Below, piece after piece: positions 8,639 to 17,229 of a stretch of 64,000 bases of DNA. Within the stretch, counting starts at the first letter, position 1. Each line of letters opens with the position of its first letter. Source of the DNA: Pseudomonas protegens CHA0 (lineage in GTDB: Bacteria; Pseudomonadota; Gammaproteobacteria; Pseudomonadales; Pseudomonadaceae); contig NC_021237.1 in assembly GCF_000397205.1 (NCBI RefSeq), positions 249,001 through 313,000 of the forward strand. Direction: 5' to 3'. Below the pieces are notes generated by a model. That model was given only the letters and a program-made list of their open reading frames with translations. It did not search any database and was not told the origin of the DNA. A program made the position numbers and the translations under genes.

Positions 8639-9310
8639 TTATTTGCAGCTATGGCCTTCGGGCAGGGTGACGGTGTATTTGCGCTGCACCCGGTTGCGGA
8701 AGTCCAGGTTGTCCAGGCTTTCCTGCACCAGGAAATCCTCGACCTTGGCGTCCTGGCAGTCCTCGTTATAGGACGAGGCCCGCAGCAGGAATACCGTGCG
8801 CCGGCTCTGCTCGTCCTTGGCCTTGATGTTGAAGGTACTGAGGGTGGTGTAGCCGGTGCGCTCCGAGGAACCCACCGGGCCCCAGGTGGTGGTCGGGGTG
8901 CTGTTGCACACCAGGTTCTTGTCTTTATGGGAGCTCTGCTTGCACACCGTCTTGGTGCTGCTGGGCACCTGGCCGTAGTCGGTGGCGGTGTAGCGGTAGC
9001 TGACCTTTTCACTGCCCACGTCGAGGGTGAAGTTCATTCGGAACGGCGGATGGTTCTTGGGCAGCGACGTATCGGTGTAGACCTGCTTGAAACCCATGCC
9101 ATGCAGGGCGGCGACCATGTCGCGCAGGTAGTAGCTGGCGTTGAGGCCGTGGGCATCGTTGGCTCCGTTGATGCTTACCAGCACCGGGGCCTGAGGGTCG
9201 AAGTAGTAGTCCGGGGCCGGAGTGGCGGCAATCGCCACTTCGAGTTTGTTGGCGCAGCCGGTCAAAAGACAGGCGAGCAAAAGCAGCGGGCAGAGCAGGT
9301 AGCGAGTCAT
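8639..9310 (-). CDS. Putative lipoprotein
   Basis: 223 aa. The start is taken at ATG 9310 because it gives a clean type II signal peptide with lipobox LLTGC (Cys18). The mature part is beta-rich with four further Cys (VCKQSS, LVCNST, EDCQDA, HSCK) that could form disulfides in the periplasm. The layout resembles DUF4136/YajG-like lipoproteins, but I cannot assign it firmly. The ribosome site is weak, and an upstream start would add a second hydrophobic stretch. The gene stands alone between the XRE and SUKH units. Confidence 0.72.
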   Translation of the reverse strand: MTRYLLCPLLLLACLLTGCANKLEVAIAATPAPDYYFDPQAPVLVSINGANDAHGLNASYYLRDMVAALHGMGFKQVYTDTSLPKNHPPFRMNFTLDVGSEKVSYRYTATDYGQVPSSTKTVCKQSSHKDKNLVCNSTPTTTWGPVGSSERTGYTTLSTFNIKAKDEQSRRTVFLLRASSYNEDCQDAKVEDFLVQESLDNLDFRNRVQRKYTVTLPEGHSCK

Positions 9311-9385
9311 GAATAAGCCAATGTGCAACGTGAGGAGTGGTAAGGCTTTAACGATCGGGACTCGGATCAAACAAACGCGGGGGTG

Positions 9386-9601
9386 TCACGCGGGCTCGGT
9401 GGCCTGATATTCCAGCAGGTCGCCGGGCTGGCAGTCGAGTGCGGCGCAGAGTTTGTCCAGGGTCTCGATTTTCATCCCCTTGACCTTGCCATTTTTCAGC
9501 AACGACAGATTGGCCTCGGTAATGCCCAGGATGGCGGCCAACTCTTTCGAGCGAATCTTGTTTTTAGCCATGACAACGTCAAGCCGAACGATAATGGTCA
9601 T
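9386..9601 (-). CDS. Small Cro/CI-type (XRE) HTH regulator
   Basis: 71 aa, a single helix-turn-helix domain (KNKIRSKELAAILGITEANLS, recognition helix in LSLLKNGKVKG), followed by the LDKLCAALDCQPGDLLEY signature typical of the small YozG-like XRE group. It lies 9 bases after the DUF2975-type membrane gene, so the two form an operon. In this common pairing the regulator is thought to control its own unit. Confidence 0.85.
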   Translation of the reverse strand: MTIIVRLDVVMAKNKIRSKELAAILGITEANLSLLKNGKVKGMKIETLDKLCAALDCQPGDLLEYQATEPA

Positions 9602-9610
9602 CTCATTGTT

Positions 9611-10189
9611 CTATATGTAGTGACTGTGCTCATCACTGAGGACTTTGGCGTCGCGCATGATAATGGAAAACGAGCAGAGCAAGATTCCTTTGACCACCTC
9701 GTAGGCCGCGTAGGACGAGAAGCCCGCGGAAATCTGCAGGATGCGCTGGCCGGGCGGCAGGTCGATGGACAGGGCCAGGCCTTGCAGGGTTTCCATCATC
9801 GGGAATGTGGCCGGGGCGACTATCCACAGCATGCCCACGCGCCAGAGGATGCGGATGTTGCGATCGCTCCAGGTTTCGCCACGGGACAGGCGCAGGAAGA
9901 ACACGCCGGTCAGGTACAGGGCGAAGCTCGACAGCAGCAGTGGCAGGAAGTCGAGGATCACCAGCAGGGCGAAGCTCAGCGACGAGAGCTTGAAGTCCGC
10001 TTCCAGCAGGCGCGGCGAGTGTTCGGCGAATACGCCGAGCAGGGCGCCCAGGACCTGGTCCTTGCTGTAGATCCAGAGCCCGGCATTGCCGCCCAGCTCC
10101 ACCACGCCCATGACCCAGGCCAGGATCGCGGCCAGCAGGCCGACCCGTCGTAAGCGGTACTGGGCCGAGCCGTTGATTTGGGAGTTCAT
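9611..10189 (-). CDS. DUF2975-type integral membrane protein
   Basis: 192 aa with four predicted membrane helices (about residues 15-38, 72-98, 113-133 and 150-178). The overall plan and the small XRE gene following at 9 bases match the DUF2975/XRE pair widespread in bacteria. The function is unknown. AAGGA lies at good distance before ATG 10189. Upstream is an AT-rich promoter that stands out from the local GC-rich background. Confidence 0.78.
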   Translation of the reverse strand: MNSQINGSAQYRLRRVGLLAAILAWVMGVVELGGNAGLWIYSKDQVLGALLGVFAEHSPRLLEADFKLSSLSFALLVILDFLPLLLSSFALYLTGVFFLRLSRGETWSDRNIRILWRVGMLWIVAPATFPMMETLQGLALSIDLPPGQRILQISAGFSSYAAYEVVKGILLCSFSIIMRDAKVLSDEHSHYI

Positions 10190-10205
10190 GCGTTATTCCT
10201 TGCAA

Positions 10206-10272
10206 AACTTTGGGGGTGGCAAATTATTGATAAAAAATTATCGAATTACAATAATTTATTTTCAATAATCGT
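10206..10272 (-). promoter_or_regulatory. AT-rich promoter region of the DUF2975/XRE unit
   Basis: About 55 bases almost free of G/C (TTATTGATAAAAAATTATCG, then ACAATAATTTATTTTCAATAA). TTGATAAAAAATTATCGAA has partial dyad symmetry, and CAATAAT is repeated. It is a plausible promoter with operator for the XRE protein; no precise boxes can be claimed. Confidence 0.4.
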
Positions 10273-10275
10273 CAC

Positions 10276-10729
10276 GACTCCAGGCCAGGAATCATGCTGT
10301 GGCGAGGGAGCTTGTTCCCGCTCGGGCGCGTAGTGGCCGTAAAACCTGAGGTTGGGGTCTTATTGGTGTACCTATCCATTGCTGCGGTCACGGCCACTTA
10401 TGGTTTCGCTCTTGCAGCGAGTCACTTTGAAGCCCGGAATGCCGGCCAGCCCAAAGTAACCAAAGGCTCCTGCCCCTCCACTCGGTGCCTCGCCTGCGTT
10501 TGGCCATCGTGTCTAAGGGGGCAGTAAGATCAAAAGCCAGAGCAGGATCAAAATCTGCCGGCGGCCTACCGGCCGACCTATCTCTGTCGTCCTCCACGTT
10601 TCCTGTCGCCGCTGCCGAGCCTGCGAGGCTGCGAAAAGGACCGCAGGGCCTTGCTTGGCGATCTCGCGCCGGTCCTCTGATGCCTGGCGGATCGCCGCGA
10701 GTTTCCACGAGCCACTCTGTGTGGCCGAA
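10276..10729. other. Non-coding stretch of Pseudomonas intergenic repeat
   Basis: No credible gene is present. From about 10290 the sequence resembles the 'TGTGGCGAGGGAGCTTG' repeat, and at 10340-10475 a long intergenic element common in Pseudomonas genomes (containing TTGCAGCGAGTCACTTT and CCCAAAGTAACCAAAGGCTC). The remainder to 10729 is GC-rich with open frames on both strands but no ribosome sites. I read it as repeat remnants. Confidence 0.5.
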
Positions 10730-11206
10730 TCAGTCGCGCTGCGGCTCCAGCAAGTCGAACGACAGGACCTTGATCTGCCGGTCGGCGCTATAGACGAACC
10801 CAACCCGCGCACCGGGATGCAGGTGCTCCGGCAGGCGGTAGCTCTCCCAGGCGTTGAGCGTGTATTGCCCATCTGCTGATGGCCTGCGCTCCCCCGATCG
10901 CAGGGGCGTACCCAGCAGGTTGCGGATGTCGGCGTGGGTCATGCTGCGCGAGAACGGGGCGGGCAGCTCGCCCCTGTAGAAGGAGCGCCCCTGTTCAAGG
11001 GGCATGAGTTCGATCAATACCTTTTCCAGGGCCAGGCTGTCTTCCCAGAAGTCCAGCATCAGGCCGGGCTCGACGATCACGGTCAGCCAATCGAATTCAT
11101 CGTAGATCTTGTCCGTCGGGGTCTCGATGCGTTCTCCCCGGGCGATCAGTTCTTCATGGCTGAGCCCCAGGCTGCTTACCCAGCGGCCGATCGTTGCAGC
11201 GTCCAT
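10730..11206 (-). CDS. Hypothetical protein, possibly DUF6392 family
   Basis: 158 aa, soluble, no signal peptide. The N-terminal TIGRWVSSLGLSHEELIARG and the EPGLMLDFW strand recall the Pseudomonas DUF6392 family, but this is from memory and uncertain. The C-terminal GFVYSADRQIKVLSFDL looks like a terminal beta-hairpin. CAGGAAT precedes ATG 11206. It is monocistronic and flanked by repeat-rich DNA, a common place for small accessory or immunity-type genes. Confidence 0.65.
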   Translation of the reverse strand: MDAATIGRWVSSLGLSHEELIARGERIETPTDKIYDEFDWLTVIVEPGLMLDFWEDSLALEKVLIELMPLEQGRSFYRGELPAPFSRSMTHADIRNLLGTPLRSGERRPSADGQYTLNAWESYRLPEHLHPGARVGFVYSADRQIKVLSFDLLEPQRD

Positions 11207-11313
11207 CGCTATTCCTGTGTCCTGAGTTGAGTGTGTGCCCGTTGTCGCGAGAGGCGTTGGCGGCCGATCTTAGCCGGTCGAGAAGGATAGTGGTGCTGTG
11301 GCGACATGAAGAA

Positions 11314-11340
11314 CGCCGCCTGCCGTGCTGGCAGGCGGTG
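11314..11340 (-). terminator. Hairpin after the CynX-type transporter gene
   Basis: Perfect 9-base arms CCGCCTGCC (11316-11324) and GGCAGGCGG (11330-11338) around GTGCT. On the minus strand they are followed only by a short pyrimidine-rich CGTTCTTC. It is placed just beyond the last gene of the ankyrin/deaminase/transporter operon. Confidence 0.5.
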
Positions 11341-11356
11341 GGTTGGAGGGCCGGTG

Positions 11357-12562
11357 TCAGGCCGGTTGGGGCGCGGTATCGAGCTGGGCCCGGGCCTGAT
11401 AGCTGGCGGGGCTGAAGATCCGGGTCAGGAGCAGCATCGCCAGGACACCCACGATCAGCACCCACCAGGCGCTGACAAAGCTGCCGGTGACTTGCCGCAG
11501 CCAGCCGCTGAGCCATGGCGAGACGGCGTTGATCAGAAAGCCCACGCCCTGGACAAAAGCCGCCAGTTGCCCGGCTTCCCGAGGGTCGCGCCGGTGATCC
11601 AGGGTGAGGATCAGGCTCAGGGCAAAGCACGCTCCGAGGCCGAAGCCGATCAGCGCCACCCACAGGTGCGGGCTCTGCAAGGGCCACAGCACCAGCCCGA
11701 GAAAACCCGCGGCCTGGGCCGCGAGGCTGATGCCCAGCAGCGGGCGGCGGTCGCTGCTGCGCTGGGCCAGGGCCGGCATCAGCAGGGCGGCGCTGACTTG
11801 GAACAGGGTCATGAAGGCCAGCAGCGAACCGCTCTGGCTGGCGCTCCAGCCCATCTGCAGGTAGTAGGCCGGCAGCCAGGCGACCATGCTCATGTAGCCG
11901 CAGTTCACCAGGCCGAAATACAACGCCAGCAGCCAGGCGCGGCGGTTGTTCCAGAGCCCGGCCAGGGGGGCCGGGCTGCCGTTGCGGCGGCCGGCGCCCA
12001 GGGGCAGGCAGGCCCAGAGCAGCAGCGCCGCCATGGCCGGTAGCAGCCAGACGCCAAGCCCCGCCTGCCAGTTGGCGAAGTGGCTGGCCACCTGCGGGCT
12101 GAGCAGGGCGGCAATGCCGCCACCGCCCATCAGCGAGGCCGAGTAGACGCCCATGGCCAGGGCCACCCGGTGCTGGAACTGGCGCTTGATCAACGCCGGC
12201 ACCAGGGCCTGGATCAAGGCCACCCCGGCGCCGCCGAGCAGGGCGGTGGCGAGCAAGGCCGCGGCCTGGCCGAAGAACAGCCGCACCAGGCAGGCCAGCA
12301 GCACTAGCAGCAAGCCCAGGGAAACGCCCCGACGCTCGCCCAGGCGGGCTTCGATGCGTACACCGAGCAAGGCCACCAGGCCCATGCAGATCACCGGCAG
12401 GCTGGTGAGCCAGGCGCTGCTCTGGAAGCTCATGCCGGTGGCGCCGCGGATCTCGTTGAGCAGCGGGCTGACCGAGCTGAGGATGGGCCGCAGGTTCAGC
12501 CCCAGGCACACCAGCAGGGCCCAGCCGGCCCAGCGCTGGAAGGTGGATTCAGTTCGCTGCAT
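11357..12562 (-). CDS. MFS transporter, CynX/NimT family
   Basis: 401 aa with 12 predicted membrane helices. The first helix and loop (LVCLGLNLRPILSSVSPLL) carry the LRP motif typical of CynX/NimT transporters, which move cyanate- or nitroimidazole-like small molecules. It overlaps the deaminase gene by 14 bases and is the last gene of an operon (ankyrin protein, deaminase, transporter) divergent from a LysR gene. The pairing with a nucleobase-type deaminase hints at transport of a related N-heterocycle, but this is inference. Confidence 0.85.
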   Translation of the reverse strand: MQRTESTFQRWAGWALLVCLGLNLRPILSSVSPLLNEIRGATGMSFQSSAWLTSLPVICMGLVALLGVRIEARLGERRGVSLGLLLVLLACLVRLFFGQAAALLATALLGGAGVALIQALVPALIKRQFQHRVALAMGVYSASLMGGGGIAALLSPQVASHFANWQAGLGVWLLPAMAALLLWACLPLGAGRRNGSPAPLAGLWNNRRAWLLALYFGLVNCGYMSMVAWLPAYYLQMGWSASQSGSLLAFMTLFQVSAALLMPALAQRSSDRRPLLGISLAAQAAGFLGLVLWPLQSPHLWVALIGFGLGACFALSLILTLDHRRDPREAGQLAAFVQGVGFLINAVSPWLSGWLRQVTGSFVSAWWVLIVGVLAMLLLTRIFSPASYQARAQLDTAPQPA

Positions 12563-13010
12563 GACGCTCCTGCCAATCCTGGTAGAGGGCGCTCATCGCT
12601 GCCTGGGGCAGGTGCAGCACCGGCAGGCGCTGGGCTTCCAGGGGCTTGCTCAGTTGCTGGTAGATGGCCGCGGTGGACAGGCCGAACGGCTCAGCTTGCT
12701 CATTGCTGGCAGCGAATACCGCGCGGGACACGCCGCACAGGTACATGGCGGCCAGGCACATGGGGCAGGGCTGGCCGCTGGCGTAGATCACGCAACCATC
12801 CAGGCGCGGGCCCAATTGCCTGCTGGCGGCGCGGATGGCCAGCATCTCGGCGTGGGCGGTGGGGTCCTGGCTGAGGTGGATTTCATTCACCGCCTCGGCC
12901 AGTACCCGGCCGTTGCGCACCAGCAATGCGCCGAACGGGCGGCCGCCCTGTTCGACATTGCGCCGGGCCAGTGCCACGGCCTGTTGCAGGTAGTGTTGAT
13001 CGTCGTGCAT
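12549..13010 (-). CDS. Cytidine/guanine deaminase-like zinc hydrolase
   Basis: 153 aa. It has the complete deaminase zinc site: HAE in DPTAHAEMLAIR (His ligand and catalytic Glu) and PCPMC in SGQPCPMCLAAMY. The GGRPFGALLV segment and compact length match guanine deaminase/tRNA-deaminase-like nucleoside deaminases acting on free bases. ATG 13010 is chosen because AAGGA sits just before it; longer upstream frames lack support. It lies between the ankyrin gene (28-base gap) and the transporter (overlap), so co-transcription is very likely. Confidence 0.87.
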   Translation of the reverse strand: MHDDQHYLQQAVALARRNVEQGGRPFGALLVRNGRVLAEAVNEIHLSQDPTAHAEMLAIRAASRQLGPRLDGCVIYASGQPCPMCLAAMYLCGVSRAVFAASNEQAEPFGLSTAAIYQQLSKPLEAQRLPVLHLPQAAMSALYQDWQERHAAN

Positions 13011-13038
13011 GCAAGGTTCCTTCAAAAGAGGGGCCGGC

Positions 13039-13701
13039 TCAGGCAGCGCCGGCATCGCGCAGCAGCTTGGCGATGGCGCCCTGGCCACGGCGCTCGGCCT
13101 GTTGCAACGGGCTGAGGCCGGCACGGTCCGGCAGGTTCAGGTCGGCGCCGGCGGCAATCAGTTGGGCGACGATCTGTTGGTGCGCCGGGCCGCCGTCGGA
13201 CAGCACTATGGCTTCCATCAGGCAGGTCCAGCCCAGGTGGTTGACGTGGTCCAGCTCGACGCCGGCCTCGATCAGCAGGCGCACGGTTTCCACGTGGCCG
13301 CGTTCGCAGGCCGGGATCAGCGCGGTGCCGCCGTAGCGGTTGGTGCTCTTGAGGTCGGCGCCGTGGGCCAGGGTCAGCTTGAGGATTTCGTTGTGACCGC
13401 TGGCGCCGGCCAGCAGGTAGGGGCTGTCCTGGATCAGGTTCTTGCGGTTGACGTCGGCCCCGGCCTCGATCAGCGCCCGGGCGATGTCGATGCGGTTGTC
13501 CCGGGTGGCCACCAGCAGCGGGCTGCTGCCGTCCAGGCCACGGCCATCGAGCGCCGCGCCTTGCTCAAGCAACTGTTGCACCTGTTGCAGTTGCCCCTTG
13601 CGTACCGCTTCCAGCAACGCGCCATCGCTGGCCATGACCACCCCCGCAGTGAACAGGCCGGCGGCGATCAGGCCGCGTTTGAGAAAACGCTTGAGTTGCA
13701 T
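13039..13701 (-). CDS. Exported ankyrin-repeat protein
   Basis: 220 aa. A signal peptide (KRFLKRGLIAAGLFTAGVVMA) is followed by about five ankyrin repeats (for example DGSSPLLVATRDNRIDIARA, YGGTALIPACERGHVETVRL, AGLSPLQQAERRGQGAIAKL). GGGAGG before ATG 13701 fixes the start. Exported ankyrin proteins act as protein-interaction scaffolds in the periplasm; P. aeruginosa AnkB, which supports periplasmic catalase, is one precedent. Here it leads an operon with a deaminase and a transporter, an unusual mix. The partner protein is unknown. Confidence 0.85.
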   Translation of the reverse strand: MQLKRFLKRGLIAAGLFTAGVVMASDGALLEAVRKGQLQQVQQLLEQGAALDGRGLDGSSPLLVATRDNRIDIARALIEAGADVNRKNLIQDSPYLLAGASGHNEILKLTLAHGADLKSTNRYGGTALIPACERGHVETVRLLIEAGVELDHVNHLGWTCLMEAIVLSDGGPAHQQIVAQLIAAGADLNLPDRAGLSPLQQAERRGQGAIAKLLRDAGAA

Positions 13702-13809
13702 GAGAACCTCCCGTTCCGGCTGATGAAAGGGAAGTATGGTGACGGCCCTGGGTATTCTGAAATTAAATATAATCATGCCAACCAGTGGCAGTCAGGATGG
13801 TAGGTCAAC

Positions 13810-14673
13810 ATGTTGGATCCGGTGTTGTTACGCAGTTTTGTCGCGGTCGCCGACAGCCAGAACTTCACCCGCGCCGCCGAGCGCCTGCACCTCACCCAGT
13901 CCACTGTGAGCCAGCAGGTGCGGCGCCTGGAAGAGAGCCTGGGCTGCCAGTTGCTGGACCGTGACCAGCGCCGGGTGGTGGCCACGGTGGAGGGCGAGCG
14001 GCTGCTGGCCTACGCCCGGCGCATCCTGGCGCTGCATGAAGAGGCCAGCGATATGCTGGTCAACCAGCGCGGCGAAGAAGTCCTGCGCCTCGGGGTGCCG
14101 GAAGATTTCGCCGCCGAGCGCCTGATGCCCATGCTCTCGCGCTTTGGCCTGGACTACCCGGCAGTGCGCCTGGAGGTCAGCAGCGGCCTGGGCCCTGAGC
14201 TGTTGCGCCAGTACCGGCGGGGTGAGTTCGACCTGCTGCTGGTCAAGCAGATGGGCCACAGCGATGACTGCGTGGACTCCTGGCCCGAGCCGCTGTGCTG
14301 GGTCGATAGCGTTCGCCAGCCCGCCTTTGGCCGCGATCCGCTGCCTTTGGTGGCGTTCCCGGTGGGCGGCCTGTACCGCCAGGAAATGCTCCATCACCTG
14401 GAGGTCGGAGGCTGGCCGTGGCGCATCGCCTATTCCAGCGCCAGCCTGGCCAGCGTCTGTTCGGCGGTGGCGGCGGGCCTGGGCATCAGCCTGTTGCCGG
14501 TACGGGTGCTGGGCAAGGGGCATCGCGTGCTCGACGCCGACAGCGGTTTGCCGGACATCCAGGGCGTGCGCCTGGCGTTGTACGCCGGCAGTGGCTTGAG
14601 CCGGGCCGGCAAGGAGCTACAGGAACAGTTGCGGGCAGTGGCAAGCGTCAAGCCGCAAGTGGCCAGGCGATGA
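13810..14673 (+). CDS. LysR-family transcriptional regulator
   Basis: 287 aa. The N-terminal HTH is textbook (LLRSFVAVADSQNFTRAAERL, then LTQSTVSQQVRRLE), with an effector-binding domain beginning near residue 92 (LRLGVPEDFAAERL). It is divergent from the ankyrin/deaminase/CynX operon across a 108-base gap, so it is the likely regulator of that operon. A purine, pyrimidine or related amide could be the effector; this is a guess from the neighbours. Confidence 0.9.
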   Translation: MLDPVLLRSFVAVADSQNFTRAAERLHLTQSTVSQQVRRLEESLGCQLLDRDQRRVVATVEGERLLAYARRILALHEEASDMLVNQRGEEVLRLGVPEDFAAERLMPMLSRFGLDYPAVRLEVSSGLGPELLRQYRRGEFDLLLVKQMGHSDDCVDSWPEPLCWVDSVRQPAFGRDPLPLVAFPVGGLYRQEMLHHLEVGGWPWRIAYSSASLASVCSAVAAGLGISLLPVRVLGKGHRVLDADSGLPDIQGVRLALYAGSGLSRAGKELQEQLRAVASVKPQVARR

Positions 14674-15184
14674 CTGTCTGCTGGTTGGCCAGGTTCGTCT
14701 GCACCAGGGCTGTACAGGCCGATCATCCGGGGGGCGAGTTGCGGAACAGCTTCGCCTAGCCGTCGCGCGTTCGATAACAGGCGGCCGCCGGGATCTCGTC
14801 GCCTCATGCCGGTAGCACAGTGCCCCAGCGGCCCTGGAATGCCCCTTCACAAGATTGTTCAGCAGCGCAAGGGCTGATCTTGAGGGGGCGCTGCTGCTTG
14901 GAGAGCTGTTCCATCCTCCGCCAAGCGTCTTGTTTCGATGCTTTGCGGGAATATTTTCGATGCCCGCAAGGCATGGTGTTTTTCCCTCTTGGCTGCAGCC
15001 CTTGAACCACGGGGCCTGGGGCTTTTTCGCGAAATCAGGTATTCGATTTCGATCTATCTATAACTTGAAAGATTACTTTAAGAGATAAGCACGGGGCACT
15101 GATCATTGACCCCGCGGCACCGTTGCGTGGGGGCAGTTCAAACGCCGGTGCCGGGTTTTTCAAAAGATCGTAGGGAGTGAATCC
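14674..15184. other. Intergenic region before tonB, no gene seen
   Basis: About 510 bases without a convincing coding frame on either strand. 14750-14810 has the TCGCGCGTTCGATAACAGGCG segment found as an intergenic remnant in other pseudomonads. The end (15040-15090) turns AT-rich and holds the likely tonB promoter. Nothing resembling a clear Fur box was found. Confidence 0.5.
15072..15089 (+). promoter_or_regulatory. AAGGAATA-like site upstream of tonB operon
   Basis: ATTACTTTAAGAGATAAG resembles the ATAACTTTAAGGAATA string at 3876. It suggests that this tonB-exbB-exbD set answers to sulfur status rather than only to iron. The similarity is by eye, and the site is about 95 bases from the start codon. 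Confidence 0.35.
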
Positions 15185-16018
15185 ATGGGCAATGTCCAGA
15201 CCGCCGCCAGTGCACACGAGGTGCTGTGGCGCCAGGCACCGAGCGGCGAGTTGGTCGACCTCGGCCGGCCTCACCGCTTGCCGCTGGGCCAATTGCGTCT
15301 GCAACGCACGCCCAAGGGGATATTGCGTCGCCGTGAGGCCATCATCCTCGGCGCCGCGGCCCTGGTACTGCACGCGGCAGTGATCTACTGGCTGAGCCAG
15401 AAGCCGACCCCGGTGCTGCCGATCGTGCCGCCGGAAATCCCGCCCATGACCATCGAGTTCTCGCGCCCGGCGCCGCCGGTGGTCGAGCCCCCACCGCCAC
15501 AACCGGTACAGCCGGTGGTGGAGCCGCCACCTCCGGTGGAGGACGAGCTGGCCGTGAAGCCGCCACCGCCCAAGCCGGTGCCCAAACCCAAACCCAAGCC
15601 GGTGCCCAAGCCCGAGCCGGTGCCCAAGCCCGAGCCGAAACCTGCGCCCAAACCGGTGCAGCAGACTCCGGCGCCGCCACAGCCCGCGGCCCCGGTAGCC
15701 GCTCCGGCTCCGCCCGCGCCACCGGCCCCGGCGCCCGTGACCCCGGCTTCGGCGAATGCCGCGTACTTGAAGAACCCGGCGCCGGAATATCCGTCGCTGG
15801 CCCAGCGTCGCGGTTGGGAAGGCACGGTGCTGCTGCGGGTGCATGTACTGGCCAGCGGCAAGCCGGGCGAGATCCAGATCCAGAAGAGCAGTGGTCGCCA
15901 GCAACTCGATGACGCCGCCCTGGCCGCGGTCAAGCGCTGGAGTTTCGTCCCGGCCAAGCAGGGCGACGTGGCCCAGGACGGCTGGGTCAGCGTACCCATA
16001 GATTTCAAGATTCATTGA
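15185..16018 (+). CDS. tonB: TonB energy-transducing protein
   Basis: 277 aa. It has an unusually long cytoplasmic N-terminus (about 50 residues), one membrane helix (52-71), a periplasmic Pro-rich spacer with PKP/EPVPKP repeats (about 80-195), and the C-terminal TonB domain (PEYPSLAQRRGWEGTVLLRV, ending SVPIDFKIH). AGGGAG precedes ATG 15185. It couples the inner-membrane proton gradient to outer-membrane receptors together with ExbB and ExbD encoded just downstream. Two TonB-dependent receptors linked to sulfur-type genes lie in the same window and are natural clients. Confidence 0.95.
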   Translation: MGNVQTAASAHEVLWRQAPSGELVDLGRPHRLPLGQLRLQRTPKGILRRREAIILGAAALVLHAAVIYWLSQKPTPVLPIVPPEIPPMTIEFSRPAPPVVEPPPPQPVQPVVEPPPPVEDELAVKPPPPKPVPKPKPKPVPKPEPVPKPEPKPAPKPVQQTPAPPQPAAPVAAPAPPAPPAPAPVTPASANAAYLKNPAPEYPSLAQRRGWEGTVLLRVHVLASGKPGEIQIQKSSGRQQLDDAALAAVKRWSFVPAKQGDVAQDGWVSVPIDFKIH

Positions 16019-16073
16019 GCCGCAAGGCCGATCAACCAACACGCGCTAAACGCTTACACAGAGGGAACACATC

Positions 16074-16799
16074 ATGACGTTACTGGCATCTCCACTGGAA
16101 TCCATCGAAAGCGCGGTGATCTGGCTGTTGGTGGTCTTCTCCGTCGCCACTTGGGGCCTGGCCCTTGTCAAGGGCGTGCAGTTCGCCCGCCTCAAGTCCC
16201 AGGATCGCAAGTTCCACAATCAGTTCTGGGCGGCGTCCAGCCTCGACTCCGCTGCCTCGTTGAGTGAAACCCAGCCCGGCGCGGCGGCCCGGGTGGCCCA
16301 GGCCGGCTATGCGGCGATCCAGGTTGGCGAAGCGCCCCACGCGGCGGACCTGAGCCAGGCAATCAACCACCAGGACCGTCTCGAACGTGCCCTGCGCCAG
16401 CAGATCGTGCGTGAGCGTCGTTCCCTGGAAACCGGCCTGGCGGTGGTTGCCAGTATCGGCAGCACCTCGCCCTTCATCGGCCTGTTCGGCACCGTGTGGG
16501 GGATCATGGAAGCCTTGAAAGGCATCAGCGCTGCTGGTTCGGCGAGCCTGGAAACCGTGGCCGGTCCCATTGGCGCAGCCCTGGTGGCGACGGGGGTGGG
16601 GATCGCCGTCGCAGTGCCGGCGGTGCTGGTCTACAACTACTTCCTGCGGCGCCTGAAGCTCACGGCCGCGGACCTGGACGACTTCGCCCACGACTTCTAC
16701 AGCCTGGCGCAGAAGAACTCCTTCCGCGTGCTGATCCACCCGAGCGTGCACAAGGCCGCGGCCCAGGGCAGCCCGCAAAAAGTGAAGGAGGCGTCCTGA
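16074..16799 (+). CDS. exbB: ExbB biopolymer transport protein
   Basis: 241 aa, MotA/TolQ/ExbB family with three membrane helices (about residues 10-32, 125-150 and 168-190). The family stretch GLAVVASIGSTSPFIGLFGT near residues 121-140 and the conserved ALVATGVGIAVAVPAVLVYN are clear. It forms the proton channel of the TonB complex. It starts 55 bases after tonB and ends one base before exbD, so all three are one transcript. Confidence 0.95.
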   Translation: MTLLASPLESIESAVIWLLVVFSVATWGLALVKGVQFARLKSQDRKFHNQFWAASSLDSAASLSETQPGAAARVAQAGYAAIQVGEAPHAADLSQAINHQDRLERALRQQIVRERRSLETGLAVVASIGSTSPFIGLFGTVWGIMEALKGISAAGSASLETVAGPIGAALVATGVGIAVAVPAVLVYNYFLRRLKLTAADLDDFAHDFYSLAQKNSFRVLIHPSVHKAAAQGSPQKVKEAS

Positions 16800-16800
16800 C

Positions 16801-17202
16801 ATGGCCTTTTCCACCCAAGACAGCGATGAAGTGCTGAGCGAGATCAACGTCACGCCGCTGGTGGACGTGATGCTGGTGCTGCTGGTGGTGTTCATCGTCA
16901 CCGCGCCGCTGCTGACCAACGCCATTCCGATCAACCTGCCCAAGACCGAGGCCGTGGCCCCGGTGGAGCAGAAAGACCCGCTGGTGGTGAGCATCGACGG
17001 TGCCGGCAAACTCTTTATCAACAAGGACGAGATCCAGCCGGACCTGCTGGAAACCAACTTGCAAGCGGCCAAGGCCAAGGACCCGCAAGTGCGGGTCCAG
17101 CTGCAGGCCGACGATGGCGTCAACTACGGCGAAGTGGCCCGAGCCATGGCGTCCATCGAGCGTGCGGGCATCACCAAACTGTCGGTGATTACCGCGCGCT
17201 GA
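16801..17202 (+). CDS. exbD: ExbD biopolymer transport protein
   Basis: 133 aa. One N-terminal membrane helix (about 18-40) carries the conserved proton-relay Asp in NVTPLVDVMLVLLVVF. A periplasmic domain follows (PLVVSIDGAGKLFINKDEI and MASIERAGITKLSVITA). It is the last gene of tonB-exbB-exbD and is followed by an intrinsic terminator at 17230. Confidence 0.95.
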   Translation: MAFSTQDSDEVLSEINVTPLVDVMLVLLVVFIVTAPLLTNAIPINLPKTEAVAPVEQKDPLVVSIDGAGKLFINKDEIQPDLLETNLQAAKAKDPQVRVQLQADDGVNYGEVARAMASIERAGITKLSVITAR

Positions 17203-17229
17203 GACCGAGCAACAACGCCACGACTTTTC

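Noticed and set aside
14674..15184. Fur box or riboswitch before tonB
   Set aside because: No GATAATGATAATCATTATC-like sequence and no aptamer pattern could be found by eye; only the AT-rich 15040-15090 stretch remains.
15035..16042. Minus-strand frame opposite tonB, rich in Gly/Arg/Leu
   Set aside because: Mirror of the Pro-rich repeat of tonB; no independent evidence.
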